From contig CANCZH010000028.1 in NCBI GenBank assembly GCA_947382445.1, positions 1 to 21,637 on the forward strand: a stretch of DNA of 21,637 nt, in the 5' to 3' direction. The DNA comes from an uncultured Clostridium sp. Its GTDB lineage: Bacteria > Bacillota_A > Clostridia > TANB77 > CAG-508. The notes under the pieces are model-generated. The model had not been told where the DNA came from. It made no database searches and saw only the letters and a program-made list of their open reading frames with translations. The position numbers and the translations under genes were made by a program. Of this stretch, positions 6,631-16,003 are shown piece after piece (position 1 is the stretch's first letter; the number at the start of each line of letters is the position of its first letter).

Positions 6631-8532
6631 ATGGGTCTTACTAATGCATCTACTGGAAATAGTGTTTTAAATAAAGATGTTCAAAATTTAAGAGCTGAAA
6701 GTGATTTTGTAATTGGGCTTGTTGGAAATCCTAATGTTGGTAAAAGTAGTGTTTTTAATGGACTTACTGGATTACATCAACATACAGGAAATTGGCCAGG
6801 AAAGACAATTGAAAATAGTTATGGTACATATCAATATGAAGATAAACAATATTTACTTGTTGATTTGCCAGGAACGTATTCATTAGATTCATATTCAAAA
6901 GAAGAGGAGGTTACAAAAGAATTTGTTGAGTCAAATGAATATGATGGAATAGTTGTAGTCCTTGACGCTACTTCATTAGAGAGAAATCTTAATTTGACTT
7001 TACAGATTTTACAGAGAACTAAAAAGGTTGTTGTTTGTGTTAATTTATTAGATGAGGCTAAGAAAAAAGGAATAGATATTGATTTGGATAAATTGTCAGA
7101 ACTTTTAGGAGTTTCTGTTGTTGGTACTGTTGCTACAAAAAAGAAAACTTTAGAAAGACTAAAGAAAAATACAAATTTCATGTTAGAAAAAGATGCAGGA
7201 GAAGTTATTTCTAAAATTAGTGCTGAGGATATTTCAAAAGAAGCACAAGTAATAGCAGACATGGTTATAACTAAAAAAGAATCTATATATGAAAGAGATA
7301 GAAAAATTGATAAAATATTAACTTCTAAAAAATTTGGTATTCCAATTATGATTACAATGCTTGGTGTCATTTTTTGGCTTACAATTGTTGGAGCAAATTA
7401 TCCATCAGAATTTTTAAATTCAATTTTTGGAATAGGAAAAGAATATTTAAGAAGCTTTTTCGAATTTTGTTGTTTTCCACAGTTTTTGAATAATATGTTG
7501 ATAGATGGTGTTTATCAGACGGTTACATGGATTATAAGTGTTATGCTTCCTCCTATGGCAATATTTTTTCCTTTGTTTACTTTACTTGAAGATTTAGGAG
7601 TGCTCCCACGAATTGCTTTTAACTTAGATAATTTTTTTAGGAAAGCAGGAACTTGTGGAAAACAGGCACTTAGTATGTGCATGGGATTTGGATGTAATGC
7701 TGCTGGTGTGGTTGGTTGTAGAATTATGCGTTCTACTCGTGAAAGATTAATTGCTATTGTTACTAATTCATTTGTACCATGTAATGGTAGATTTCCTTTT
7801 TTAATTACTGTTGCTAGTATATTTTTTGCAGGTTGTTTTGGAGGATTTGCAGGAAGTTTAATATCTACATTAACTGTTTTATTAGTTATTATTTTTGGCG
7901 TTTTTTTAACTTTATTTGTTTCTAAAATATTGTCGAAAACTTTATTAAAAGGTGAAAGTGAAGGATTTATTTTAGAATTGCCACCATATAGAAAACCTCA
8001 AATAGGTAGTATACTGGTACGTTCTATTTTTGATAGAACATTATTTGTTTTAGGAAGGGCAATTAGTGTTGCTATTCCAGCAGGTTTTACAATATGGATT
8101 TTAGCTAATGTTCAGATTGATGGAACATCTATGCTTTCATATATTGCATATTTTTTTGACCCACTAGCACAAATTATGGGACTTGATGGTTATATTTTAA
8201 CAGCATTTATTTTTGGAATTCCAGCAAATGAAATTGTACTTCCGATTATTTTAATGATGTATATGAATGAGGGAGTATTAGTTGATTTATCTGATGTTAC
8301 ACAAATTGGATCTATATTAATGCAAAATGGATGGACTATTTTAACAGCAATAAATGTTATGATTTTTACATTATTACATTTTCCTTGCATGACAACTTTA
8401 ATGACTATTAAAAAAGAAACAGGAAGTAATAAATGGACATTGCTTTCTTTTGCAATACCTACTGTTTGTGGAATTATTGTTTGCATTTTTACAAATTTAA
8501 TTTATGTTATAGGAAATTATATTTTGTGTTAA
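6631..8532 (+). CDS. feoB: Ferrous iron transporter FeoB
   Basis: A 633-residue GTPase-coupled Fe(II) importer of the cytoplasmic membrane. The N-terminal G domain shows G1 GNPNVGKSS (32-40), a G2 Thr in KTIE (59), G3 DLPG (78-81) and G4 NLLD (138-141). A helical insert follows (~190-240), then the membrane domain with the first gate motif around MCMGFGCNAAGVVGCRIM and FVPCNGRFPFL, and a second gate-like half (~470-630). Length is normal for clostridial FeoB. A strong GGGGGAG site precedes the ATG. FeoA, usually next to FeoB, is 4.3 kb away on the other strand. The gene runs into murA with a 61-bp gap. No convincing Fur or DtxR site was recognised upstream. Confidence 0.96.
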   Translation: MGLTNASTGNSVLNKDVQNLRAESDFVIGLVGNPNVGKSSVFNGLTGLHQHTGNWPGKTIENSYGTYQYEDKQYLLVDLPGTYSLDSYSKEEEVTKEFVESNEYDGIVVVLDATSLERNLNLTLQILQRTKKVVVCVNLLDEAKKKGIDIDLDKLSELLGVSVVGTVATKKKTLERLKKNTNFMLEKDAGEVISKISAEDISKEAQVIADMVITKKESIYERDRKIDKILTSKKFGIPIMITMLGVIFWLTIVGANYPSEFLNSIFGIGKEYLRSFFEFCCFPQFLNNMLIDGVYQTVTWIISVMLPPMAIFFPLFTLLEDLGVLPRIAFNLDNFFRKAGTCGKQALSMCMGFGCNAAGVVGCRIMRSTRERLIAIVTNSFVPCNGRFPFLITVASIFFAGCFGGFAGSLISTLTVLLVIIFGVFLTLFVSKILSKTLLKGESEGFILELPPYRKPQIGSILVRSIFDRTLFVLGRAISVAIPAGFTIWILANVQIDGTSMLSYIAYFFDPLAQIMGLDGYILTAFIFGIPANEIVLPIILMMYMNEGVLVDLSDVTQIGSILMQNGWTILTAINVMIFTLLHFPCMTTLMTIKKETGSNKWTLLSFAIPTVCGIIVCIFTNLIYVIGNYILC

Positions 8533-8593
8533 AAGAACGTTTTTTGTCGAAATTACATATGATATATCAAATAATTTGTAAAGGGGAAATGAT

Positions 8594-9844
8594 ATGTCTA
8601 GATATGTAATTAAAGGTGAAAATAAAATAGATGGCGAAGTATATATTTCTGGCTCAAAAAATAGTGCTCTTCCAATTATTGCTGCATGTATTTTAAATGC
8701 TGGAACTACGACTTTATACAATCTTCCTAATATTAAAGACACAAATGGAATGTTTGAAATATTAAGAGATTTAGGATGTGAAATAAAGAAGAAAGGTAAT
8801 AAGGTTATTATAAATTCTTCTAATATTAATAAATTTCAAATTAATGATACATTAATGAGAGAAATGAGATCTTCTGTTATTATTGCAGGTGCACTGATAG
8901 CAAGATTTAGAAATGCAATATTTTCGTATCCGGGTGGTTGTGAAATAGGAGCTAGACCAATTGATCTACATATAAATGGTTTTAAAAAATTAGGAATAAA
9001 TATTGATGAAAGTACTGGATATATAGTGTGTAAATGTGATAGAATAGTGCCATCAGAAATACAACTAGATTTTCCAAGTGTTGGTGCAACTGAGAATTTA
9101 ATACTTGCATCTGTTTTTACAGATGGTGAAACAGTTATAAGAAATGTTGCCATGGAGCCAGAAATTGAAGATTTACAAAACTTTTTAAATAGAATGGGAG
9201 CAAAGATTTCAGGAGCTGGAAGCAATGTAATTAGAGTAAAAGGTGTAAAAAGGCTTAAAGAAATTTCTTATAATATTATGCCAGATAGAATTGAAACAGG
9301 AACATTTCTTTGTTATACTGCTGGTACAGGTGGAAAAATACAAGTGCATAACTGTAACTTCGAACATGTTGAACCAGTTTTAAGTAAATTAGAAGAAGCG
9401 GGTTGTAAAATATTTAAAGATAAAAATTTAATTGTTTTAGAAGCACCTAAAAGGTTAAAAGCTGTTGATATTCAAACATTACCTTATCCAGGTTTTCCAA
9501 CAGATATGCAGTCAGTGTTTTTATCAACTCTTACAACTGCAAAAGGTACGTCTGTTATAACTGAGAATTTATTTGAAAATAGATTTAAGTGTGCAGGAGA
9601 ACTTTCTAGAATGGGAGCAAATATTTCTGTTTCTTCATCCACTGCTGTTGTAAAGGGTGTAAGAAAATTAGTTGGAAATAGTGTTAAAGCATCTGATTTA
9701 AGAGGCGGAGCAGCTCTTGTTGAGGCTAGTATTAAAGCTAAGGGGATAAGTATAATTGATAATATTAACTTTATTGAAAGAGGATATGAGGATTTTGATA
9801 AAAAGTTAAAAAATTTACAAATAGATATTACAAAAGAGGGGTGA
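8594..9844 (+). CDS. murA: UDP-N-acetylglucosamine 1-carboxyvinyltransferase MurA
   Basis: A 416-residue enzyme of the first committed step of peptidoglycan synthesis: it transfers enolpyruvate from PEP to UDP-GlcNAc in the cytosol. Lys22-Asn23 in GSKNSALP and the loop PGGCEIGARPIDLH with the catalytic Cys116 are present, so it is of the fosfomycin-sensitive type. Later family signatures include DFPSVGATENLILAS and PYPGFPTDMQS. Length is normal. AAGGGGA precedes the ATG. The ftsQ ribosome binding site overlaps its last codons, so murA, ftsQ, the DUF881 pair and sbp look like one operon for wall synthesis and division. Confidence 0.96.
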   Translation: MSRYVIKGENKIDGEVYISGSKNSALPIIAACILNAGTTTLYNLPNIKDTNGMFEILRDLGCEIKKKGNKVIINSSNINKFQINDTLMREMRSSVIIAGALIARFRNAIFSYPGGCEIGARPIDLHINGFKKLGINIDESTGYIVCKCDRIVPSEIQLDFPSVGATENLILASVFTDGETVIRNVAMEPEIEDLQNFLNRMGAKISGAGSNVIRVKGVKRLKEISYNIMPDRIETGTFLCYTAGTGGKIQVHNCNFEHVEPVLSKLEEAGCKIFKDKNLIVLEAPKRLKAVDIQTLPYPGFPTDMQSVFLSTLTTAKGTSVITENLFENRFKCAGELSRMGANISVSSSTAVVKGVRKLVGNSVKASDLRGGAALVEASIKAKGISIIDNINFIERGYEDFDKKLKNLQIDITKEG

Positions 9845-9852
9845 TATAAGGA

Positions 9853-10818
9853 TTGAAGCAAAAGAAAAAACAAAATGTAAATAATAAGTTTAATTTTGAT
9901 GATGAATATATTATTGGTGTTTCAACTTCTGCATCACCAGTTAATAAAGTAGCCACAAAGAAGAAAAAAACTGCTACAAAGAAAAATACGAAACAAGTTA
10001 AAAAGCAACAAGTTAATAATAAACAAGTTACTAAAAAACAAATTGATAAAAAGAAGATGAATAGTAAAAAATTACAAATAAATAAAAGTATTACAAAAAT
10101 TGTAGCAGTTATTTTCTTATTTGTTGGTGCAGGATGTTTCTTGTGTTTATCTCCAGTATTTAATGTTCAGGAAATTATTGTTGAAAATAATAATATTGTT
10201 CCTGATGATACAATTAGGAGCTTATCTAGAATCCAACTTTATAAAAATATTTTTTTGATAAATAAACTTGAAACAATATCAAACGTTCAAGAGAATCCAT
10301 ATATTAATACTCTTAAAGTTTCAAGAATATTACCAAACAAGATTAAAATACAAGTTGAGGAGAGAACTGAAAGATACTTATTAGAATTTGCCGAGGGAAA
10401 GTATGCTATTTTAGATGGACAAGGTTATGTTTTAGCAGTAACAAGTGAATTAAAAGAAATGGTTGTAATTATTGGTGGAGAGACTAATATTGAAGAACTA
10501 GTTAAAGTTAATGGAAATAAGAATAGACTTTGTGAAAAAGATTTAAAAAAATTAGATACAATTGCAAAGATTATTCAGATTGCTGAGAGTTATGAAATTA
10601 ATAGTTTTATTACTAAAATAGATATTTCAGATGAAGATAATATAAAACTAATTCTTGATACTGAAGAAAAAATTGTATATTTAGGTTCTTGTAGTGATTT
10701 AAATACTAGAATTCAATATATGAAAGAAATTTTAAATAAGGAAAAAGGCAAGAAAGGTATAATGTTTATTAATGGAAACCTTTCTACTGATAGAGCTTTT
10801 TTTAGAGAGAATGTGTAG
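9853..10818 (+). CDS. ftsQ: Cell division protein FtsQ/DivIB
   Basis: A 321-residue bitopic membrane protein of the divisome. A long Lys-rich cytoplasmic tail (~1-79, many KKK and TKK runs) precedes one membrane helix (~80-100). Then comes a POTRA-type domain (PVFNVQEIIVENNNIVPDDTIR..., ~101-175) with LPNKIKIQVEER typical of its end, and a beta domain. The start is a TTG at 9853, supported by GAGGGGTG 9 nt upstream that overlaps the end of murA. DivIB works with DivIC/FtsL in septal wall synthesis. The basic tail is longer than in many relatives but such tails vary. Next in line are the DUF881 genes, as in Bacillus. Confidence 0.9.
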   Translation: MKQKKKQNVNNKFNFDDEYIIGVSTSASPVNKVATKKKKTATKKNTKQVKKQQVNNKQVTKKQIDKKKMNSKKLQINKSITKIVAVIFLFVGAGCFLCLSPVFNVQEIIVENNNIVPDDTIRSLSRIQLYKNIFLINKLETISNVQENPYINTLKVSRILPNKIKIQVEERTERYLLEFAEGKYAILDGQGYVLAVTSELKEMVVIIGGETNIEELVKVNGNKNRLCEKDLKKLDTIAKIIQIAESYEINSFITKIDISDEDNIKLILDTEEKIVYLGSCSDLNTRIQYMKEILNKEKGKKGIMFINGNLSTDRAFFRENV

Positions 10819-10832
10819 TAGGAGAGATATTA

Positions 10833-11555
10833 ATGAAGAACGAAAAATATCAGGTTATTATAATTGGAATTTTATGTTTTCTAATTGCAGCAAGTATTTG
10901 TGTTCAATATAGGAGTGTACATAGTTATGTTACTAAAGGTGAGGCTGCTGTTCAATCTATGTCTGAAAATAAATTACGTGATAGAGTTTTAAAGGAACAA
11001 GAGAATTATGATAATTTATATTCAAAATTACAAACAGCTCAATTACAATTAGAAGAATTAAGAAAGAATTCTTCTGCTAGTAGTGTTGAGGCTCAAAAAT
11101 TAGAAAAAGAATTATCTGAGTTAAATACTGTTCTAGGATATACTGATATAAAAGGAAAAGGTTTAATTGTTACTTTAAGAGATTCATCTGATGAGTTTTC
11201 AAAAAATGTTGTTCATGATGCAGATGTTTTAGAAACAGTTAATGAATTATTTAATGCAGGAGCAGAAGCGGTTTCTGTTAATGGGCAAAGAATTATTTCA
11301 ACTTCTGCAATAACTTGTTCAGGAAATGTTGTTACAGTAAATAATGAAAAGGTTGCAGTTCCTTTTGTTATTAAAGCAATAGGTTCACCAGAAAACTTAT
11401 ATGAAACAATGACAAGACCTGATGGTTATTTAGATTTATTAGATTATTTATATAATATTAATGTAAAAGTTGAAAAGGTTGAAAAGGAAAATGGAATAAT
11501 AATTCCTAAGTATACTGGAACAAGACAATATGAATATTTACAAGTTGTAGAATAG
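10833..11555 (+). CDS. DUF881 family protein (YlxW-like)
   Basis: A 240-residue protein with one membrane helix (~7-25), a coiled coil (~45-100, heptad-like QEN..LYSKLQTAQLQLEELRK) and an extracytoplasmic DUF881 domain starting at LNTVLGYTDIKGKGLIVTLRD and including NELFNAGAEAVSVNGQRI. AGGAGAGAT precedes the ATG, 14 bp after ftsQ. It is the first of two DUF881 paralogues, at the place of ylxW in the Bacillus divIB-ylxW-ylxX-sbp cluster. The function of the family is not established; the location implies a link with division or wall synthesis. Confidence 0.9.
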   Translation: MKNEKYQVIIIGILCFLIAASICVQYRSVHSYVTKGEAAVQSMSENKLRDRVLKEQENYDNLYSKLQTAQLQLEELRKNSSASSVEAQKLEKELSELNTVLGYTDIKGKGLIVTLRDSSDEFSKNVVHDADVLETVNELFNAGAEAVSVNGQRIISTSAITCSGNVVTVNNEKVAVPFVIKAIGSPENLYETMTRPDGYLDLLDYLYNINVKVEKVEKENGIIIPKYTGTRQYEYLQVVE

Positions 11556-11567
11556 AGGTGAATGTTA

Positions 11568-12263
11568 TTGAAAGATAAAATTGCAATGGTAATTACAATA
11601 GGTGTTATTTGTATATTACTTTCAAGTGTTATGTTTGTTCAATTTAAAAGTGTTGAAGTTATTGAAAAGTCCGGTGTTGGAGCAATGAGAGAAGAAGAAC
11701 TTAAAACAGAGTATTCATTAATTAGAGAAAAAACTAAAGAGATTGAAAAATCTTTAGAGGATGTTGAAAAGAGTATTGATGAATATAATAATCAATCAAC
11801 TGATATACATGGAACTATTGAACTTTTGAAAGCTGATGTAAAAAAAGCTAATATTGATTTAGGTTATACAGATGTTAAAGGACCAGGACTTGTAATAACT
11901 GTGGCTGATGGAGATAGAGGTTCGAAAGAAGATAGAGTTACTTTCAGTGATTTATTATTACTTATAAATGAATTAAAATTTGCTGGAGCAGAGGCTATTT
12001 CTGTGAATGATTTTAGAGTTGTAAATAATACATATTTAGCTTATACAAATTGTATCATTATGAATGGACCTAAAATTGATTCACCATATACAATACAAGT
12101 AATTGGTGATACGAAATATTTAGAAGGAGTTTTAAATATTAAAGGTGGAGTAAAAGAGCAACTTAAAAATGAAGGAAAAAAAGTTTCTTATACAGTTGAA
12201 AATGAAGTTTATATTAAGAAATATAATGATTTTATAGAAATTAATTATGGTGAAGATAAATAG
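11568..12263 (+). CDS. DUF881 family protein (YlxX-like)
   Basis: A 231-residue paralogue of the preceding gene with the same plan: membrane helix (~5-23), coiled coil (~37-85) and DUF881 domain (LGYTDVKGPGLVITVADGDR; NELKFAGAEAISVNDFRVV). I prefer the TTG start at 11568 because AGAGGTG (11554-11560) is 7 nt before it; the ATG at 11562 would leave 1 nt. The ribosome binding site overlaps the stop of the previous gene, which indicates translational coupling. The tandem pair probably arose by old duplication and may form a hetero-oligomer; that is inference. Confidence 0.88.
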   Translation: MKDKIAMVITIGVICILLSSVMFVQFKSVEVIEKSGVGAMREEELKTEYSLIREKTKEIEKSLEDVEKSIDEYNNQSTDIHGTIELLKADVKKANIDLGYTDVKGPGLVITVADGDRGSKEDRVTFSDLLLLINELKFAGAEAISVNDFRVVNNTYLAYTNCIIMNGPKIDSPYTIQVIGDTKYLEGVLNIKGGVKEQLKNEGKKVSYTVENEVYIKKYNDFIEINYGEDK

Positions 12264-12287
12264 TTGGAGAAAGGAATTGAGTTTAAA

Positions 12288-12647
12288 ATGATTTATGTTG
12301 TAATTACTGTTTGTTCAGTTTTGGGTGTTTTAGTAGGTATGAATATACCAACAATTTCATATTCATATTCAGGTTATTTGGCAATAGCCATTGTTGCTGC
12401 ATTAGATTCTGTTTTTGGTGGAATTACATCTGTTTTGAAAAAGAATTTTGATATTAAAATTTTCGTTTCTGGATTTTTTGGAAATGCTATATTAGCAATG
12501 CTTCTTACATATCTAGGTGAGAAATTGAATGTTGATATTTATTTAGCTGCTGTTATTGTTTTTGTTGGCAGAATGTTTACCAATTTATCTATTATTAGAA
12601 GATATTATATAGAGAAATGGTCTAAAAAATTTGAAAAAAAGAATTAA
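12288..12647 (+). CDS. sbp: Small basic protein Sbp (DUF1290)
   Basis: A 119-residue membrane protein with three hydrophobic stretches (~2-35, 60-82, 83-100) and a basic end (SIIRRYYIEKWSKKFEKKN). VLGVLVGMNIPTISYSYSGYLAIAIVAALDSVFGGI is the typical start of the DUF1290/Sbp family, and the length equals that of Bacillus Sbp. I chose the ATG at 12288 because it gives the family N-terminus; a TTG at 12264 directly after the previous stop is possible. Spacing to AAAGGAA is rather long. Function is unknown. In Bacillus ftsA and ftsZ follow; here the strand ends in a palindromic element and a convergent feoA. Confidence 0.88.
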   Translation: MIYVVITVCSVLGVLVGMNIPTISYSYSGYLAIAIVAALDSVFGGITSVLKKNFDIKIFVSGFFGNAILAMLLTYLGEKLNVDIYLAAVIVFVGRMFTNLSIIRRYYIEKWSKKFEKKN

Positions 12648-12667
12648 ATTTAAATAATTATTTTATC

Positions 12668-12795
12668 AGAAATACAGAATATTACTTGTTGCTCCTTGCT
12701 GCTCGCATTTGAAGAAGCTGTACAAAGCAAGCTTTTACAGCTTCTATTCAAAGCTTCGAAACTGCGCGTCGCTAAAAGTAATATTCTGTATTTCT
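12668..12795 (+). repeat. Palindromic intergenic element, copy B
   Basis: Outer arms 12668-12687 and 12776-12795 are a perfect 20-bp inverted repeat, but with a sequence unlike the arms of the other copies. The core (12702-12776) matches 19121-19195 at 70 of 75 positions. It folds into one hairpin: TTTGAA and GAAGCTGTA (12714-12722) face TACAGCTTC (12736-12744) and TTCAAA. C12718-G12740 is replaced by T-A in copy C, a compensatory change. It lies between convergent sbp and feoA. Confidence 0.8.
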
Positions 12796-12796
12796 T

Positions 12797-13012
12797 TTAA
12801 ACTAATATATTTAAAGCATCTTCGTTTCGAATTGCTATTAATGTATCTTTTATTAGATATGCTCGTATGTTACCAGATGGACTTGTTAATATTGGGATTA
12901 TTTTGGTGTTTTTTACAAATCCTAAATCCAAAAAACGTTTTTTTATTTCTGGTGAACAGTTTATATTATTTATATTTCCAATTTCATTTAATTTTAAATC
13001 TAGTAATGTCAT
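12797..13012 (-). CDS. feoA: Ferrous iron transport protein FeoA
   Basis: A 71-residue SH3-like FeoA-domain protein: LNEIGNINNINCSPEIKKRFLDLGFVKNTKIIPILTSPSGNIRAYLIKDTLIAIRNEDALNILV has the family LxxLGFxxGxxI and P.GnP..y.i.g..iaLr..eA pattern. FeoA is a small cytosolic partner of FeoB. GGGAGA lies just upstream of the ATG. It stands alone on the minus strand, 4.3 kb from feoB, and ends against copy B of the palindromic element. It is divergent from the WG-repeat gene. A longer plus-strand reading frame overlaps this gene but has no recognisable features. Confidence 0.88.
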   Translation of the reverse strand: MTLLDLKLNEIGNINNINCSPEIKKRFLDLGFVKNTKIIPILTSPSGNIRAYLIKDTLIAIRNEDALNILV

Positions 13013-13124
13013 ATAATATCTCTCCCATATTAATAGTATATTTGGATAGATGTTATTTTGTGATATATATTGAAAAAAAGAGTAGAATGTTGTAGAATAT
13101 TGATATTAAAGGAAAAGAGAAGAT

Positions 13125-14723
13125 ATGTCTATGAATAAAAAATGTATTTTTTTAATTTGTTTTATAGCTATTTTAATTATAGCAATTATTGCTAGCTTTA
13201 AGATTTTTTCAAGAAAAAATGAACAAGCAAGAGATTATGAGATACTTAAAGTGAGTGAATATAAATATTATCCTTTGAAAGTTAGTGAGAAATATGGGGT
13301 TATAAAAAAAGATGGTACTGTAATTATTGAACCTATATATGAAGAAGTTCAAATTCCAAATCAAGATAAGGAAATATTTATTGTAAAAGAAAATAATAAA
13401 TACAAGGTACTTAATGAAAAAAAAGAGCCAATATTAACTAATATAGAAAATATCTCTGCTATTAGTGGTAAAGATTCTATTGGAGATACTATTTTTAATT
13501 CAACAGTTTTAAAATACTTAGAAAATAATAAATATGGATTAATTGATTTTAGTGGTAAAAAAATAACAGAAGCTTTATACGATGAAATGACTTCATTAGA
13601 TGATAAATATGGTGAAATCTTAATAAAACAAAATGGAAAATATGGAGTAATAAATGTAAAAGGCGTTTCTTTAGTTCATGCGAAATATGATTATTTAAAA
13701 GGTGATGGTTATTCAAGAAATGGAAATTACAAAGATTCTGGTTATATAGTTGGACTTAAAACAAAACAAGGAATTAAATATGGTTATATTAATAAAGATG
13801 AAAAAGAAATAGTAAAAATAGAACAGGAATCTTTATATCGTGTAACTGAAATAAATTCAGAAAATGCATTTATTATAGCTTCACAAAATGGTAGATATGC
13901 ATTATATAGAAATAAGGATAATTTAACAGGTTATAAATATATTGATATTTTTCATAATAATGGTACTAATTCTTTTACTGTTAAGAAAAACAAATCTTAT
14001 GGTTTAATTAATTTATCTGGAGAAGTGATTATTCCAGAAGAATATGAAGAACTTTTAGTTGTTGGAATTTATGCAAAAGCTTATAAAAATGATTCAAATT
14101 ATACATATGATTTGAATGGAAATTTAGTTGAAAATTCTCAATTTATTAGCTTACAAGAGACAACAACTAGTAAATTTTATATTTCAATTGATGAGAACTA
14201 TAAGTATGGAATTGCTGATAAAGATAAAAATATTGTTGTAGAAAATAAGTATGATTATATTAATGAAATTCAATCTACTGGTTTGCTTATTGCAACTATT
14301 GGAAATGATGTTACTATTTATAGTGCTGGTGCAAAAGAGATTGTTTCTGTTAAAAATGCCAAAATTGAAATGTTAGGTGAATATATTGCAGTTAATACTT
14401 CAGATGAATCTTATTATTTATCGAAAGATGGAAAAAAAGTTGATAATAAGACTGTTTATCTAGAAAATAGTATTTATGCAAGTAAGTCTGGAAAGAAGTG
14501 GGGATTTGTTGATTTAAAAGATAATACAATTATTCCATATGTATATGATGAAGTTACTGAAATAAATGAATTTGGTTTTGCAGGTATTAAGAAAAATGGT
14601 AAATGGGGGATTATAAATAAAAATGCAGAAATTATTTTAGAACCAACATATAATTTAGATGTTATTAATCCTATTTTTATAGGAAAATACTACTTAAATG
14701 GAAAAATAGTTGAGGGGAATTAA
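13125..14723 (+). CDS. WG-repeat protein with N-terminal membrane anchor
   Basis: A 532-residue protein: one membrane helix (~7-27), then about eight or nine WG-type repeats of the form K-[YW]-G-[VLIF]-x-[ND]-x-x-G-x-x-[IV]-[IV]-x-x-x-Y-[DE]-x-[IVL]. Clear copies start at KYGVIKKDGTVIIEPIYEEV (~58), KYGLIDFSGKKITEALYDEM (~137), KYGVINVKGVSL, SYGLINLSGEVIIPEEYEEL, KYGIADKDKNIVVENKYDYI, KWGFVDLKDNTIIPYVYDEV and KWGIINKNAEIILEPTYN. Such repeats form beta-rich scaffolds; ligands are unknown. The repeat domain is probably outside. AAAGAGAAG precedes the ATG. The flavoprotein gene follows after 11 bp, so they share a transcript. Confidence 0.85.
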   Translation: MSMNKKCIFLICFIAILIIAIIASFKIFSRKNEQARDYEILKVSEYKYYPLKVSEKYGVIKKDGTVIIEPIYEEVQIPNQDKEIFIVKENNKYKVLNEKKEPILTNIENISAISGKDSIGDTIFNSTVLKYLENNKYGLIDFSGKKITEALYDEMTSLDDKYGEILIKQNGKYGVINVKGVSLVHAKYDYLKGDGYSRNGNYKDSGYIVGLKTKQGIKYGYINKDEKEIVKIEQESLYRVTEINSENAFIIASQNGRYALYRNKDNLTGYKYIDIFHNNGTNSFTVKKNKSYGLINLSGEVIIPEEYEELLVVGIYAKAYKNDSNYTYDLNGNLVENSQFISLQETTTSKFYISIDENYKYGIADKDKNIVVENKYDYINEIQSTGLLIATIGNDVTIYSAGAKEIVSVKNAKIEMLGEYIAVNTSDESYYLSKDGKKVDNKTVYLENSIYASKSGKKWGFVDLKDNTIIPYVYDEVTEINEFGFAGIKKNGKWGIINKNAEIILEPTYNLDVINPIFIGKYYLNGKIVEGN

Positions 14724-14734
14724 AGAGGAAAAAA

Positions 14735-15979
14735 ATGAAGGTTGTTGTTATTGGTGGTGGACCAGCTGGAATGTTGTCTGCCATAAGTAGTGCTAATAAT
14801 GGGAATGATGTTATTTTACTAGAAAAAAATAATCAACTTGGAAAAAAGATATTAATTACTGGTAAAGGCAGATGTAATATAACTAGTAGTTTAAATATTG
14901 CTGATTTTATTCAAAATATTCCTGGAAATGGTAGATTTTTATATAGTACTTTTGAAAATTTTACAAATACTGATATTATAGAACTTCTAAAAAAAGAGGG
15001 CGTTAAGGTAAAAGAAGAAAGGGGAAATAGAATTTTCCCTGTTTCTGATAGTGCTGAAGATGTTAGAAGAGCTTTAGAAAATTTAGTTAAAAAGGCTAAA
15101 GTTGTTGTTAAATTAAATTCTAAAGTTACTGGAATTGAAATAGATTCAAAAAATTCTGTTAAAAATGTTATTTTAGGAAGAGAAAAAATTTCTGCTGATA
15201 AAGTAATTTTGGCAACTGGTGGAAAAAGTTATCCATTAACAGGTTCTAATGGAGAAGGTTATGAAATTGCCCGAAATTTGGGACATACAATAAAAGATGT
15301 ACGTGGTTCGCTAGTTCCTCTTATCGCTGATAAATCAATATGTTCAAGAATGCAAGGATTAAGTCTTAGAAATGTTAGCATTGAAATTATTGATATTGAT
15401 ACTAATAAAAAGATTTATAATGATTTTGGAGAAATGTTATTTACTCATTTTGGAGTAAGTGGACCAGTTATTCTAAGCAGTTCAGCACATTTATTAAGAT
15501 ATAAAAATATTGATGAGAAGATAAAGAATAGAAAAATTAAATTAAAAATTGATTTAAAGCCTGCACTTTCAATAGAACAATTAGATAACAGAATATTAAG
15601 AGATTTTGGAGAATTAAAAAATAAACAATTCAAAAATGCTTTAGATAAATTATTACCTAAAAAGATGACAGATATAATTATTGATGAATCTCATATTAAT
15701 CCAAATAAAATGGTAAACGAGGTTACTAAGGAAGAAAGAACTCGACTTGTTAATTTATTAAAGAATTTTGAGATATTTATTAATGGATTTAGACCTGTTG
15801 AGGAAGCTATTGTTACTGCTGGTGGAGTTAATATAAAAGAAATTAATCCAAAAACTATGGAATCTAAAATTATTTCTGGATTATATTTTGCAGGAGAAAT
15901 TATAGATGTTGATGCTTATACTGGTGGGTTTAATTTACAAATAGCATATTCGACTGGATTTACTGCTGGTTTAAATTAG
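14735..15979 (+). CDS. HI0933-family NAD(P)/FAD-dependent oxidoreductase (BaiN/YhiN-like)
   Basis: A 414-residue cytosolic flavoprotein. The dinucleotide fold IGGGPAG (6-12) opens it, followed by the HI0933 signature LGKKILITGKGRCNIT (~36-50). Later marks are ILATGGKSYPLTGSNGEGYEIA and, near the end, GLYFAGEIIDVDAYTGGFNLQIAYSTG, which closes the FAD site. Length is normal. GAGG lies upstream of the ATG. The family is often annotated as aminoacetone oxidase or BaiN-like, but the true substrate is not known, so no enzyme name should be given. It is placed 11 bp after the WG-repeat gene and 24 bp before yigZ. Confidence 0.92.
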   Translation: MKVVVIGGGPAGMLSAISSANNGNDVILLEKNNQLGKKILITGKGRCNITSSLNIADFIQNIPGNGRFLYSTFENFTNTDIIELLKKEGVKVKEERGNRIFPVSDSAEDVRRALENLVKKAKVVVKLNSKVTGIEIDSKNSVKNVILGREKISADKVILATGGKSYPLTGSNGEGYEIARNLGHTIKDVRGSLVPLIADKSICSRMQGLSLRNVSIEIIDIDTNKKIYNDFGEMLFTHFGVSGPVILSSSAHLLRYKNIDEKIKNRKIKLKIDLKPALSIEQLDNRILRDFGELKNKQFKNALDKLLPKKMTDIIIDESHINPNKMVNEVTKEERTRLVNLLKNFEIFINGFRPVEEAIVTAGGVNIKEINPKTMESKIISGLYFAGEIIDVDAYTGGFNLQIAYSTGFTAGLN

Positions 15980-16003
15980 TTTGGAAATAATGAGGAGAAA
16001 TAT

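Noticed and set aside
6831..7370. 179-codon minus-strand frame inside feoB
   Set aside because: Shadow of the FeoB G domain with no motif or ribosome binding site.
13042..13069. Promoter for the WG-repeat gene (TTGGAT, TATATA)
   Set aside because: Spacing of 16 bp and two poor hexamers in an AT-rich gap make it no better than chance.
12709..13095. 128-codon plus-strand frame overlapping feoA
   Set aside because: It runs through copy B of the palindrome and antisense to a clear FeoA domain; it has no ribosome binding site and a composition of random hydrophobic and Leu-rich sequence.
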